13,662 nucleotides of DNA from Bacillota bacterium. Its GTDB lineage: Bacteria > Bacillota_C > Negativicutes > Sporomusales > Sporomusaceae. The stretch is from NCBI GenBank assembly GCA_023441125.1, contig JAEZQV010000239.1, forward strand, positions 1 to 13,662, written 5' to 3'. The notes under the pieces were generated by a model. It made no database searches. It was not told the origin of the DNA and was given only the letters and a program-made list of their open reading frames with translations. Made by a program: the position numbers and the translations under genes. Shown piece after piece: positions 1-8,680 of the stretch (position 1 is the stretch's first letter; the number at the start of each line of letters is the position of its first letter).

Positions 1-1065
1 CACCTTGGCATTGGGCGGGACGGTGCAGCCGGAGGATAATATGAACCCCGGCCCCATGTCGTTGATCAATCTTGTGCAGTATTCGTAAACCTTATCGGGA
101 GTACCGAGGGTAAGCAGGCCTGCCGGAACATCGCCCTTGATACACATATGGTTGCCGAGGACTTCTTTTATCTTGTAGATATTGGTACAACTGTCGGTTT
201 CAAAAACGCATTTCCCCCGTGGCAGGACCTTAAAATACGCCAGATCGCGTTCCCAGTTGCCGTCGATATGCAGATTGGCGACCGCGCCTGCTTCAATAAC
301 AACCGCCACAGTCTCTTGCAGGTATGGCCAAACAAACCGTTCCCACAGCTTGGGCGAGAAAAATTGACTGGCGCCCCGGGCGGGAGAAATAAAGACGGCC
401 AGCGGTTTGGCCGCCTGAATTTGTTTGCGCAGGGAGGTCATAGCTTCGGCCTGGATTACATCCAAAACAGCCGCCACTTTATCCGGCATTTTGAATAAAT
501 CTTTCATAAACTTGGGGAAAGAACGGCCGCCACCCAAAAACTCGTTTACCGTAATGGCCCCACAAGGGTTATAGAATACATAACCCGCTGCTGCGATATT
601 TTGCCCCATTTGGGGGGCCACTTTCATTTCAGCCAGGATGTCCGCCAGCGGCAGTTCCAGCCTCTGGGTAAAGTACTGCTCGCTAAAAGCCGCCCACCCC
701 TTGGCTAAAATGGTGTCGTAATCGTCCACGGTCATCATTTCTCGTTCGTCCAACTGCCAGAGGGCATCATCCGGCAGTTCCCGGCCCGGCAGTTTGACCT
801 TCGCGCAGAAGCCTAAGGCAAAGCCCCGGGCCGCCGTAAAGGCTACACCGGTACCATCAATATCCCCCAACGCTTTACAGGATTGTAGAATGATTTCATT
901 CGATCTTGCCAGCGTGGAAATATAGTCAGACAGTTTTACGCCCATATGCTGAGCGGCAAAAGCATCGCCTGACAGTATCACAGGCGTCTTATCCGGTTTT
1001 TCCAGTGCGATGGCCTTTTTGATTCTCACAGTACGTTCCTGCAGTAGTTCTGCCGCTGTTTTCAT
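1..1065 (-). CDS. URO-D-fold methyltransferase-like protein, subtype A (C-terminus cut by window edge)
   Basis: The open frame enters at the left edge and starts at ATG 1063-1065, behind a strong Shine-Dalgarno sequence (AGGAGGAG, 7 nt upstream). 355 residues are visible; the full-length subtype A paralogues have 368, so about 13 residues are missing. Seen: an N-terminal KAIALEKPDKTPV segment, a KLPGRELPDDALWQLDE block near residues 90-106, GGGRSFPKFMKDLFKMPDKV near 178-197, a RGASQFFSPKLWERFVW block near 230-246, LHIDGNWERDL near 265-275 and SSGCTVPPNAK near the end. Family knowledge: the URO-D superfamily contains HemE and the MtaA/MtbA/CmuA methyltransferases. The HemE signature is absent. 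The motif H266-x-D268...C347 sits where MtaA-type proteins have zinc-binding His-x-Cys...Cys. A cytoplasmic methyl-transfer role is inferred; the substrate is unknown. It lies 34 bp after MFS-1 and is probably co-transcribed with it. Confidence 0.85.
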   Translation of the reverse strand, partial: MKTAAELLQERTVRIKKAIALEKPDKTPVILSGDAFAAQHMGVKLSDYISTLARSNEIILQSCKALGDIDGTGVAFTAARGFALGFCAKVKLPGRELPDDALWQLDEREMMTVDDYDTILAKGWAAFSEQYFTQRLELPLADILAEMKVAPQMGQNIAAAGYVFYNPCGAITVNEFLGGGRSFPKFMKDLFKMPDKVAAVLDVIQAEAMTSLRKQIQAAKPLAVFISPARGASQFFSPKLWERFVWPYLQETVAVVIEAGAVANLHIDGNWERDLAYFKVLPRGKCVFETDSCTNIYKIKEVLGNHMCIKGDVPAGLLTLGTPDKVYEYCTRLINDMGPGFILSSGCTVPPNAKV

Positions 1066-1099
1066 CAATAAACTCCTCCTAATCAGCATCACCCGGTGG

Positions 1100-2314
1100 T
1101 TACCCGGCAACCGTAGTCTGAGCTTCGCCTTCCCGGTTGCGGGTAAAGATTACGTATACCAGCGCAATGAGAGCGAAAATGGCCATATTGCCGGCGACAA
1201 ACATAAAGCCGGCCCGGATCGAACCATGAGTGAACCAGTCGACGAACTGCGTGTAAAAACCGGTGAAAAACTGGCCGAGGTAGATGGCCATGCTTAACAG
1301 GGAAATGGCGAAGGTCTTCTGGGAACCAGGGGCTACTATGGATACCCGGTTCATGAGGTAGGGAAACATCAAACCCATGGAAAAGCCAAGGAAAATGACG
1401 GCCGCCATCATCATGCCGTAGGAGTCGGCAATACTAAATAAAAAGTAGCAGACCGACATGCAGGCTAACCCGGCAACGGCGGTAAAGCGCTTAAGTTTAT
1501 TCCAGATTTGGGCGAAAACCATGCTAACGGCAAATGAGGCCAGGGTATTGACTGACGAAGCCATACCGGCGTCGGCCGAAGTGCCGATGTGTTCATTGAC
1601 GATGAACAAGGCCAACTTGAAGATAATAAACATGGACACCGTCATAAATACCAGCATGTCAAAGGAAGTAAGCCAAACCCGGTAGCCGAGCTTTTCCGCC
1701 GCGCCAGGCTGCAGTTTCGCCTGGGTAATTGCCGGATCTTTTTTTTCCGGGAGAAAATTCGGCAATAAAAACCACTGCATGATTAAAACGACAACAAACA
1801 GCAGGTAGTAATAAAAAGCGTATTTCCAGTCAACTAATGCGGCATAGCCGGCGGCAATACCAAGTACGAACGAGACAGCGCCGCCGCAGGAATTGGTCCA
1901 GCCCATGAGTTGGGCCCGCTCCTGACCGTCATACAGATAGGCGATCATGGCCGGGGCCAGAGGATAAACAATGCCGCAGCCAATTCCCAGCAGGGCCCGG
2001 GTCCAGACTAAATCCATAATGCCGGTGGCAAAAACACCGCCAAAGCCGCCAATAATGAAAATAAGCGTCCCAACAAGCAGCAAGGTTTTTTTGCTGATAT
2101 AGTCGGCTAACTTACCGGTTATCAGTATTGCCGGAATCATTAGCAGGGAAGGCAACGACAGCAATTGATTAAGCCAAGGGCCGGCATCCGGGTAGGCGGC
2201 CGCGACATTGGCCAGTATCGGCACCATCAGGGCGCTGGCAACCATACCATCTACACTGCTGAATAACAGCGTCGCTTTCAGTAAAGCAGTTCCAAGCCTT
2301 TTGTTTTCACTCAT
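1100..2314 (-). CDS. Major facilitator superfamily transporter (MFS-1)
   Basis: Predicted 404-residue, 12-helix inner-membrane transporter. The protein is hydrophobic throughout. It carries a variant of the MFS loop 2-3 signature (GKLADYISKKT, residues 67-77) and a conserved helix 4 region around ALLGIGCGIVYPLAPAM. A longer reading begins at ATG 2318-2320, but the ribosome binding site GAGAGGAG would be only about 1 nt from it; it is 7 nt from ATG 2312-2314, so I chose that start. Long stretches match MFS-2 (6323-7533), including the untranslated sequence just before the start, which points to duplication. It lies 56 bp after one URO-D-like gene and 34 bp before another. Transport of the substrate or product of those enzymes is inferred. 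The direction of transport and the substrate are unknown. Confidence 0.9.
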   Translation of the reverse strand: MSENKRLGTALLKATLLFSSVDGMVASALMVPILANVAAAYPDAGPWLNQLLSLPSLLMIPAILITGKLADYISKKTLLLVGTLIFIIGGFGGVFATGIMDLVWTRALLGIGCGIVYPLAPAMIAYLYDGQERAQLMGWTNSCGGAVSFVLGIAAGYAALVDWKYAFYYYLLFVVVLIMQWFLLPNFLPEKKDPAITQAKLQPGAAEKLGYRVWLTSFDMLVFMTVSMFIIFKLALFIVNEHIGTSADAGMASSVNTLASFAVSMVFAQIWNKLKRFTAVAGLACMSVCYFLFSIADSYGMMMAAVIFLGFSMGLMFPYLMNRVSIVAPGSQKTFAISLLSMAIYLGQFFTGFYTQFVDWFTHGSIRAGFMFVAGNMAIFALIALVYVIFTRNREGEAQTTVAG

Positions 2315-2370
2315 GAACATTCTCCTCTCAGTGCTGGTAGTCTAAAAATAGCGGCTAAGCCCGGCTGGTC

Positions 2371-3495
2371 CTATTCCAGGCAAGCGGCAATCATCGCGTC
2401 GATATTTTCGGGTTTGGTATTGTGCGGCAGCGTGCAGGCACCACTGACGATAAATCCGGTAGGGCCGAAAGCGGCGATCTGTTGCCTGGCTGCTTCGTAT
2501 ACCTGCTCCGGGGTCCCCAGAGCCATGAGGGCTGCGCTGATATTACCGGTAATACACATCCGGCCGCCGAGAACCTCTTTGATCTTATAGATGTCGGTCA
2601 TGCCGTCGCTGTCAAAGATGCAGCGGTTTGCCGGAAATTCTTTAAAGTAATCAAGCACTTTGGTCCAGTTTGCATCCATATGAAAATACGGTGTGCCGCC
2701 AACCGCTAAAACAGCGTTGGCTTCGGCCTGAAACAGGGGCCAGACAAATTTTTCAAATTTATCCGGGGAAAGAAAATCGCAATTGCCCCGCACTGCCGGG
2801 GCAATCCCCACCCGGATGCTTTCTCCGGGACAGCGTTTTGCGAGTGCCGCCAAATCACGTCGGAAGTCGGCCAGCATTTCTTCCGCCATGACAGCAAGCG
2901 TTGCTTTTACTTTGTCCGGCATTTTCCATAAATCGCGGGTAAAGTTGACGATACCGCGTCCGGCGCATAGACCGTCGTAAATAATCGGCCCCATCAGCTG
3001 CGTCATGTTGATGCAGCCAAATTCCTGCAGCTTCCGGTCGGTATAGGCCAGGTATTGTCCGCTCAGCAAAAGCTCTTCCTCGGTCAGACCCAGATAATGC
3101 TCAAAATAATACTTCTGATAATATTTCCAGCCTTTGTCAATAATTACGTCATAATCTTCCACCTGCATGCAGGCAACTTCTTCAATCTGCCAGGAGGCTG
3201 TCGGCGGCAGTTCATGGCCGGGCAGTCTGGTTTTTGACATCCAGACAGCGCCCAGCGCTTTGCCGGGAGTAATCCCCAGAACACTTACGGCATCGATGTG
3301 TTTCATTTGCTGTACTGCAGCAAGCGCCCGCTCCAGCGCCCAGGGGAATTTATCCACATAATCAGCGGGAATGGCTGAGCGTTCCGCATAATGGAAGAAA
3401 GCAAAGTCGCCGGACAGACAAATCGGGGTACGATCTGTTTTTTCTCTGCGAACCGCTTTTTCAATCCGTTCTTTTCCTTGATTGACTTCATGCAT
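2371..3495 (-). CDS. URO-D-fold methyltransferase-like protein, subtype B
   Basis: 374 residues from ATG 3493-3495, with GGAGG about 11 nt upstream. A longer reading from 3513 would put the binding site inside the coding region and breaks alignment with the paralogues. Seen: KTDRTPICLSGD near residues 19-30, TRLPGHELPPTASWQIEE near 89-106, GLCAGRGIVNFTRDLWKMPDKV near 175-196, VRGNCDFLS near 235-243, FHMDANW at 271-277 and SGACTLPHNTKPENI near 351-365. The putative metal ligands are H272-x-D274 and C354; C239 in the NCDFLS block is an extra cysteine shared only with the other subtype B protein (8681-9799). The HemE N-terminal signature is absent, so heme synthesis is unlikely. A methyltransferase-like role is inferred from family membership. 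It lies 48 bp downstream of a subtype A gene, so A and B proteins may act as a pair. Confidence 0.87.
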   Translation of the reverse strand: MHEVNQGKERIEKAVRREKTDRTPICLSGDFAFFHYAERSAIPADYVDKFPWALERALAAVQQMKHIDAVSVLGITPGKALGAVWMSKTRLPGHELPPTASWQIEEVACMQVEDYDVIIDKGWKYYQKYYFEHYLGLTEEELLLSGQYLAYTDRKLQEFGCINMTQLMGPIIYDGLCAGRGIVNFTRDLWKMPDKVKATLAVMAEEMLADFRRDLAALAKRCPGESIRVGIAPAVRGNCDFLSPDKFEKFVWPLFQAEANAVLAVGGTPYFHMDANWTKVLDYFKEFPANRCIFDSDGMTDIYKIKEVLGGRMCITGNISAALMALGTPEQVYEAARQQIAAFGPTGFIVSGACTLPHNTKPENIDAMIAACLE

Positions 3496-3543
3496 GATTA
3501 CACTAACCTCCATACCGCTTATCGACGATCGGTCCGGCCGGCC

Positions 3544-4650
3544 TCACCTGCCGGCAGCGGCTGCAACCATGGCTTTAACATTATCTACTTTGGCATTGGG
3601 CGGGATGGTGCAACCGGAAGCCAGAATAAAACCGGGTCCCAGATCATGAATCAGTTTGGTGCAATAATCATACACATCATCAGGCGTACCCAGCGTCAGT
3701 AATGCCGCCGGCACATCCCCTTTAATACACATATGGTCACCCAGAACCTCCCGCACTTTGTAAATGTTGGTAGAGCTGTCCGACTCAAAGATGCATTTCT
3801 GTTTAGGCAAGGTTTTAAAATATTTCAGGTCACGTTCCCAGTTGCCGTCAATATGGAGATTGGCGATGGCGCCTTCTGCCACAATCATCTCCACCGTGGC
3901 TTTCAGATACTTCCAGACAAACCGTTCCCATATTCTGGGCGAATAAAACTCACTCGCGCCCCGCGCGGGCGAGAGAAAGACAATGAACGGCCTGGCCGCC
4001 TGAATTTGCTGCCTAAAATCCGTTAAAGTCTCCTGCAGCATCAAATCTAAAACAGCCTCTACTTTATCAGGCATCTTAAACATATCTTTCATAAACTTGG
4101 GAAATGACCGGCCGCCGCCCAAACATTCATTAACCGTGATGGCCGCGGTGGAAGCGAATACCAGATAGCCGGCAGCCTCAAAGTTTTTTATAAATTGCGG
4201 CACATCGGCCATTTGCGGCAGTAAGCGATCGACATCAATTCCCAGCCGGTGCTTGATATAATCAGCGCTAAACTGTTTCCAGCCATGCTGTAAAATGGCA
4301 TCATAGTCCGCCACCGTCATCAGTTCCTGCTCGTCAAGCTGCCACAAAGCATCCGCCGGCAGCTCCCGCCCGGGTAATTTGACCTTGGAATAAAACACTA
4401 AGGGCAAGCCGGCCGCACCGCCAAAAATATTGCCGGCGCCATCCACATCGCCAAAATCCGGGAATGAATGTAGAATGGCTTCATGGGAAGCCTGGAAATC
4501 TGTACAAAAATCCGCTAGGTTCATGCCGGCGTATTTCGCAAAAAAAGCGTCGCCGGTTAGCGTAACCGGTGTCCTGTCCGTTTTCTCAAAAGCAATGGTT
4601 TTCTTTACCCGGGCGGTGCGTTCAGCCAACAATTGTTGCGCGTTTTTCAT
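3544..4650 (-). CDS. URO-D-fold methyltransferase-like protein, subtype A
   Basis: 368 residues from ATG 4648-4650. The open frame extends 20 codons further upstream, but that stretch runs through a perfect inverted repeat and matches no paralogue; starting at MKNAQQLLAER aligns exactly with the other subtype A proteins. The binding site is weak (GAGTGG, 7 nt upstream). Seen: KTDRTPVTLTGD at 24-34, KLPGRELP at 91-98, LWQLDEQELMT at 102-112, GGGRSFPKFMKDMFKMPDKV at 178-197, RGASEFYSPRIWERFVW at 230-246, HIDGNWERDL at 266-275 and SGCTIPPNAK at 345-354. Putative metal site: H266, D268, C347. Like its paralogues it is a single-domain cytoplasmic protein with no corrinoid-binding domain. It follows the porin gene by 93 bp, and the hairpin in that gap may set its expression apart from the genes upstream. 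Substrate unknown. Confidence 0.88.
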   Translation of the reverse strand: MKNAQQLLAERTARVKKTIAFEKTDRTPVTLTGDAFFAKYAGMNLADFCTDFQASHEAILHSFPDFGDVDGAGNIFGGAAGLPLVFYSKVKLPGRELPADALWQLDEQELMTVADYDAILQHGWKQFSADYIKHRLGIDVDRLLPQMADVPQFIKNFEAAGYLVFASTAAITVNECLGGGRSFPKFMKDMFKMPDKVEAVLDLMLQETLTDFRQQIQAARPFIVFLSPARGASEFYSPRIWERFVWKYLKATVEMIVAEGAIANLHIDGNWERDLKYFKTLPKQKCIFESDSSTNIYKVREVLGDHMCIKGDVPAALLTLGTPDDVYDYCTKLIHDLGPGFILASGCTIPPNAKVDNVKAMVAAAAGR

Positions 4651-4687
4651 AATCAGCCACTCACTTTCTTTAATTTCCCGGTCATTT

Positions 4688-4728
4688 CGACTACAGCAAT
4701 GCGTAGGCAACAGGCATTGCTGTAGTCG
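4688..4728. repeat. Perfect 15-bp inverted repeat between the porin and URO-D-like genes
   Basis: The arms at 4688-4702 and 4714-4728 are exact reverse complements, with an 11-nt loop. An outer 6-bp pairing (4678-4683 with 4736-4741) can extend it. It sits in the 93-bp gap between the porin stop and the next gene's start. Neither strand has a T-run after the stem, so it does not look like a normal intrinsic terminator. In a leftward transcript it would form a stable hairpin just after the porin reading frame. This could protect the porin mRNA 3' end, mark a processing site or weaken read-through. The function is inferred; the repeat is directly visible. Confidence 0.75.
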
Positions 4729-4743
4729 GTAGCGGGACCGGAA

Positions 4744-6177
4744 TTAATAGAAGAAGTCTAACTTAACCTGATACAGCTTACCCGATTCATCAGTGTAGCC
4801 GGGCAGCAGCCTGAGATCTTTATACTTAACCTGCCAGTAGGCTAACTGCAGATTAGTATTTGGCGCGATAACCTTTTGATAGAGCAAAAACAGGGTTTTG
4901 GTGTTGTCCTGCTGTTCATAGCTGGGAGAACCGGCATAATTTTTGTTCCACTGAAAATCCCAGCCGTTGGTATACGGCGGCACAGCGCCGGCGCCGCATT
5001 CAAAGTAGCCGACAGCCCAGGCGCTCTGGCCGACGGTCTTGTGGTCAACAATATCGGACGCCGGCCAGGTGGTGTGGGGAATGGTTGTTTGGCCATTCGT
5101 CAGGAACAGAGCCCAAGCGGTAGGGTTTTCCGGAAGCATGGTGTAACCGGACACCGCGCTGCGGTCAGCGAGTCTGGTGTTGATATACTCGGCCAGCAGT
5201 GTCAGGCCCCCGAACTTGTAGTCGGCCGAAACGTCCAGACCTTTGGATTTTTGGAACGAGGTACCGAGGTAGTTGCCGTTGGTGGAGGCCAGAGTATCAC
5301 TGATGCTGCCGTTAACCGTGGACCAGTAGTAGCCGGCCCGCAGCCCCAAATTGTCAGACAGCCGGGTGCCTAATTGGACATTGCCCAGTACCGGATCGAT
5401 CTGGGGCGGGCTGGCCATAAAAGCCGGCGAGTTTACGTTGGCAATATAGGTAGTAGCCTCAACGCCGCCGAGGGTTTTCTTTAAAAAGATGCCGTCGGCG
5501 TTCGAAGGCCGGGCAAGCAAACCGATACCGATATCATGGATGGGCTGGCGGCCGGCCCAGATCATGTCCAAGCCCAGGGTATCAAACATCATGGCGCTGG
5601 CGCCGGTCATTTTTACAGCGGCAGTGGTATTGCCGATATGCTGGTCGCCGCCCATTTCCAGCGTGAGGTTAACGTTCATTTTATCATTGACTTTGTAGGT
5701 GAAAAAGTTCTTGTCGGCAAAGGTGAACTTTTGGCTGCCGTTCAGCGGCGTAGTGCCGGCGGCTTCATTACCGGCCGGCAGGCTGTCGTGGTGATAGCCA
5801 AGCTGCAGGTCGCCGGTAATCGTTAATTTATCTTGTTTCTCTTTAATCGTCTTAATTTCAGCACCAAGCGTCTTAAGCTCGCCGGCAAATTCCGTGGCCA
5901 GCCTGTTGATTAACGCTTTGTCTTCGTCATTGGCCTTGTCAACTTTTTTTAAGGCCTGAACCACGATTAAAGCCATTTCATAACGGGTAAGAACAGTATT
6001 GCCACGGAACGTTTTGTCACTGTAACCGTCCACAATCCCATCGCCTGACAACCGGGTAACGGCATCGTACGCCCAGTGGTTGGCCGGGACATCGCCGAAC
6101 GGATTGGCGGCGCCAAAGGCTACCGCTGCACAACTAAATAGCAAGAGTCCTAAAACCAGAAATACTACCTTTTTCAT
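4744..6177 (-). CDS. SLH-domain outer-membrane porin (OmpM-like)
   Basis: 477 residues from ATG 6175-6177, with AAGGTGGG 6 nt upstream. An earlier in-frame ATG at 6223-6225 would put this binding site and a charged stretch before the signal peptide, so it is rejected. Seen: a signal peptide (residues 1 to about 22: MKK, then a hydrophobic core, then AVAFG), one SLH domain (about 26-75, including NPFGDVPANHWAYDAV, GIVDGYSDKTFRGN and TRYEMA), a charged coiled-coil stretch (about 80-118), then a long region rich in alternating aromatic and polar residues, typical of a beta-barrel and ending in DFFY with a terminal aromatic. Family knowledge: in Negativicutes such proteins span the outer membrane and hold it to peptidoglycan through the SLH domain. 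Placed among transporter and enzyme genes, it probably serves as the outer-membrane entry route for the operon's substrate (inference). Confidence 0.9.
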   Translation of the reverse strand: MKKVVFLVLGLLLFSCAAVAFGAANPFGDVPANHWAYDAVTRLSGDGIVDGYSDKTFRGNTVLTRYEMALIVVQALKKVDKANDEDKALINRLATEFAGELKTLGAEIKTIKEKQDKLTITGDLQLGYHHDSLPAGNEAAGTTPLNGSQKFTFADKNFFTYKVNDKMNVNLTLEMGGDQHIGNTTAAVKMTGASAMMFDTLGLDMIWAGRQPIHDIGIGLLARPSNADGIFLKKTLGGVEATTYIANVNSPAFMASPPQIDPVLGNVQLGTRLSDNLGLRAGYYWSTVNGSISDTLASTNGNYLGTSFQKSKGLDVSADYKFGGLTLLAEYINTRLADRSAVSGYTMLPENPTAWALFLTNGQTTIPHTTWPASDIVDHKTVGQSAWAVGYFECGAGAVPPYTNGWDFQWNKNYAGSPSYEQQDNTKTLFLLYQKVIAPNTNLQLAYWQVKYKDLRLLPGYTDESGKLYQVKLDFFY

Positions 6178-6322
6178 CTTTTTCCCACCTTTTAATTTTC
6201 TACTGTCATGACTGCCAGCGATCACCCATTATTAATAATATTCCGACTTTTTTGCTTGCTTCGTTGGACTAAAAACAGCTCCCCCCTTCCTGGTTGCTGC
6301 GGTTCCCCCTTCAACATGCGGA
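6178..6322 (-). other. 145-bp gap upstream of the porin gene
   Basis: This is the longest gap inside the operon. It holds the porin binding site (AAGGTGGG) and an AT-rich patch with a perfect 12-bp palindrome at 6228-6239. The leftward strand offers a TATTAT at 6235-6240 as a possible -10 element, but I see no good -35 at a normal distance. A separate promoter for the porin is plausible, because porins are usually made in greater amounts than transporters, but it is not shown by the sequence. No convincing terminator is seen after MFS-2. Confidence 0.35.
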
Positions 6323-7533
6323 CTACTTCTCCACCATGCTGACGTTACGGTCCCGTCCCTGTGTGGCAAGGATATATACTATGGCAATCATTGCACAGAC
6401 AAAAAGCACCGCTGCTACAAAAGAAAAGGTGCCGCGAATCGAATCCTGGGAGACCCAGTCGGCAAATTGCGTAAAAAATGCCGAGAGGTACTGACCTACA
6501 TAAATCGACATGCTCAGCAAGGAAATAGCCAATGTTTTCTTAGAATTAGGAGCCACAGCGGAAACACGATTCATTAGGTAGGGAAATAGTATGCCCAGCG
6601 ATAAACCGAGACAGCTCGCTGCGACTACCACCAGGAAAAAGCCGTGGGCAATACCGAAGAAGAAATAGCCTGTGGCCATGCAGACAAGTCCCAGCACGGC
6701 GGTAAACCGTTTTAGCCCCTTCAGTATTTTGGAAAAAACCAGACTAATTAAAAATGAGGCTAAGGTCTGGACCGAAGTGGCCAGCCCGGCATCCGCCGAT
6801 GTGCCCAGGTGCTCGCTAACGATAAATAAGGACAGTTTGTAAAGCAGCACCATTGACAGGGTCATGTATACAATCATGTCAAAAGAAGTCAGCCAGACCC
6901 GGTAACCTAACTTTTCCCGCGGCTTGCTTGGGACTTTGGCCTGAGTGATTCTGTCATCCTTCTTCTCCGGCGGGAAAGCAGGCAGCATAGCCCACTGCAT
7001 CAGGAGCACAAGCACAAAAATCAGATAAAAGTAAAAGGCATATTTCCAGTGAAAAAGTGCGGCATACCCGGCACCGATGCCCAGGGCAAATGAGAATACA
7101 CTGCCGCAGGCGTTGGTCCAGCCTAACATCTGGGCGCGTTCCTGACCCTGGTATAAATAAGCGATCATGGCTGGCGCCAGCGGATAAACAACACCGGCGC
7201 CGATTCCCAGCAAAGCGCGGGTCCAAACTAAATCCATGATAGTGTTGGCAAAAATGCCGCCAAAGCCGCCGGCGGTAAACAGAATGGTTCCGGTCATGAG
7301 CAGTGTTTTTTTGCTGACATAGTCTGCTAGTTTACCGGTTATGATTATTGCCGGAATCATGAGCAGACTGGGCAACGATAAGAGCTGGTTCAGCCAGGGG
7401 CCGGCGTCCGGAAGTCTGTAGCAATATTGGCCAAAATCGGCACCAGCAGGGCGCTGGCGACCATGCCATCGACACTGCTGAATAACAGGGCTCCTTTCAG
7501 CAGCGTTTGCCTGGTTCTATCACTGCTAACCAC
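6323..7533 (-). pseudogene. Major facilitator superfamily transporter (MFS-2), one-base frameshift near the N-terminus
   Basis: The reading frame covering the last roughly 350 residues is intact and closely resembles MFS-1. The first 40 residues lie in a different frame, from a GTG start at 7531-7533 (GGAG 8 nt upstream): MVSSDRTRQTLLKGALLFSS, then VDGMVASALLVPILANIATD. The frame breaks at codon 41, near 7411-7413. Adding one T there restores IATDFPDAGPWLNQLLSLP, matching VAAAYPDAGPWLNQLLSLP of MFS-1, and gives 403 residues against 404. The break is therefore a single-base deletion in a short T-run on the coding strand: either a recent inactivating mutation or a sequencing error. The rest of the gene shows no decay, including the GKLADYVSKKT loop signature. 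If functional, it is a 12-helix inner-membrane transporter serving the neighbouring enzymes. It starts 18 bp after a URO-D-like gene. Confidence 0.85.
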
Positions 7534-7551
7534 AAGACATTCTCCTCTCAC

Positions 7552-8658
7552 TTATTTACCGGCAGCGGCGGCAATCATTGCTTGGACATTTTCCACCCTG
7601 GCGTTTGGCGGTACATAGCAACCGGAAGACAGAATGAAGCCCGGCCCCATATCGCGTATGAGCGTTGTGCAGTAATTATAGACCTCAGCCGGCGTTCCCA
7701 TAGTCAGCAGCGCTGCCGGCACATCGCCTTTGATACACATGTGATCGCCGAGCACTGCTTTAATCTTGTAAATGTCTGTCACCGAGTCAGTATCAAAAAC
7801 ACATTTGCCCCGCGGCAAGGTCTTAAAATATTCCAAATCACGTTCCCAATTGCCATCAATATGAATATTAACCGCCGAACCTTCCTCAACAATTACATCC
7901 GCTAAACCTTTAAGATACCGCCAGACAAACCGTTCCCACAGTTTGCGGGAAAAAAACTGGCTGGCGCCGCGGGCGGGAGTCAGGCAGGTCACCTGCGGTT
8001 TGACGGTTCGCAGTTGCGTTCTGAGCTCCGCCACCGTTTCTTGCTGGATGATGTCCAGGACAGCTTGCACCTTGTCCGGCATGCGGAATAAATCGCGCGT
8101 AAATCCAGGAAAGGATCGGCCGCCGCCCAAGTGCTCATTTACCGTAATGGTGAAGCAGGGCGTATAAACCATATAGCCGTCAGCCTCAACCGCCTTGATC
8201 ATTTGCGGTATACCCTGCAATTCCGCTACGATCTCGGGAACTGAAATATGCAGCCGATTGGCAAAATAATCGTCTTTAAAGGCCGACCAGCCTTTATTTA
8301 AAATGACATCATAATCGGCCGGCGTCATTCTTTCCTGTTCATCAATCTGCCATAAAGCATTGTCCGGCAGTTCCCGGCCAGGCAGTTTGACATTGGCAAA
8401 GAAGGCCAGGGGAAATGAATTTGCGGCGGTAAATACCGCACTTACGCCGTCAATATCTCCCAATTGCTTAACGGAATCCATAATGATTTCATGAGATCTT
8501 GCCGGGCTGGAACAATATTCCGCTAACGTTACCCCCATGTGCATCGCGCAAAAGGCGTCGGCGGAAAATACCACCGGCGTCCGGTCCGGTTTTTCCAGCG
8601 CAATGGCCTTGGCCACGCGCGCCGTGCGCTCTGTAAGCAGTTCTTGGGTTGTTTTCAC
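7552..8658 (-). CDS. URO-D-fold methyltransferase-like protein, subtype A
   Basis: 368 residues from a GTG start at 8656-8658, with AGGTGG 8 nt upstream. A frame-extending GTG at 8668-8670 lies inside that binding site, so it is rejected. The protein aligns without gaps with the gene at 3544-4650. Seen: KPDRTPVVFSADAF at 23-36, KLPGRELPDNALWQIDEQE at 91-109, GGGRSFPGFTRDLFRMPDKV at 178-197, RGASQFFSRKLWERFVW at 230-246, HIDGNWERDL at 266-275 and SSGCYVPPNARVENV at 344-358. The putative metal ligands are H266, D268 and C347. The HemE signature is absent. It lies 22 bp after a subtype B gene and 18 bp before MFS-2, so translation of this B-A-MFS set is probably tightly linked. The chemistry is inferred to be methyl transfer; the donor and acceptor are unknown. 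Confidence 0.88.
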   Translation of the reverse strand: MKTTQELLTERTARVAKAIALEKPDRTPVVFSADAFCAMHMGVTLAEYCSSPARSHEIIMDSVKQLGDIDGVSAVFTAANSFPLAFFANVKLPGRELPDNALWQIDEQERMTPADYDVILNKGWSAFKDDYFANRLHISVPEIVAELQGIPQMIKAVEADGYMVYTPCFTITVNEHLGGGRSFPGFTRDLFRMPDKVQAVLDIIQQETVAELRTQLRTVKPQVTCLTPARGASQFFSRKLWERFVWRYLKGLADVIVEEGSAVNIHIDGNWERDLEYFKTLPRGKCVFDTDSVTDIYKIKAVLGDHMCIKGDVPAALLTMGTPAEVYNYCTTLIRDMGPGFILSSGCYVPPNARVENVQAMIAAAAGK

Positions 8659-8680
8659 AGTAAACACCACCTATTTCATC

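Noticed and set aside
1010..1297. Rightward open frame overlapping a URO-D-like start and the MFS-1 end
   Set aside because: Antisense shadow spanning two well-supported genes, without a binding site or recognisable motif.
2350..2366. Small hairpin just after the URO-D-like stop at 2371, followed leftward by ATTTTTAG, as a possible terminator before MFS-1
   Set aside because: The stem is about 5 bp with a bulge, too weak to call; the short gap and continued same-strand genes argue for read-through.
4842..5826. Open frames on both strands overlapping the porin gene (for example 4876-5373 and 5536-5826 rightward)
   Set aside because: These are shadows of the porin reading frame: no ribosome binding sites, and odd composition typical of out-of-frame GC-rich sequence.
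6105..6177. Porin signal peptide as a lipoprotein signal (Cys at residue 16 in LLFSCAA)
   Set aside because: Phe precedes Ser-Cys, which fits the lipobox poorly, and a normal AVAFG-type cleavage site follows; barrel porins are not usually lipoproteins.
6323..7375. MFS-2 as an intact 350-residue transporter
   Set aside because: This start would remove the first membrane helix, and the missing part is found upstream in another frame with its own start and binding site.
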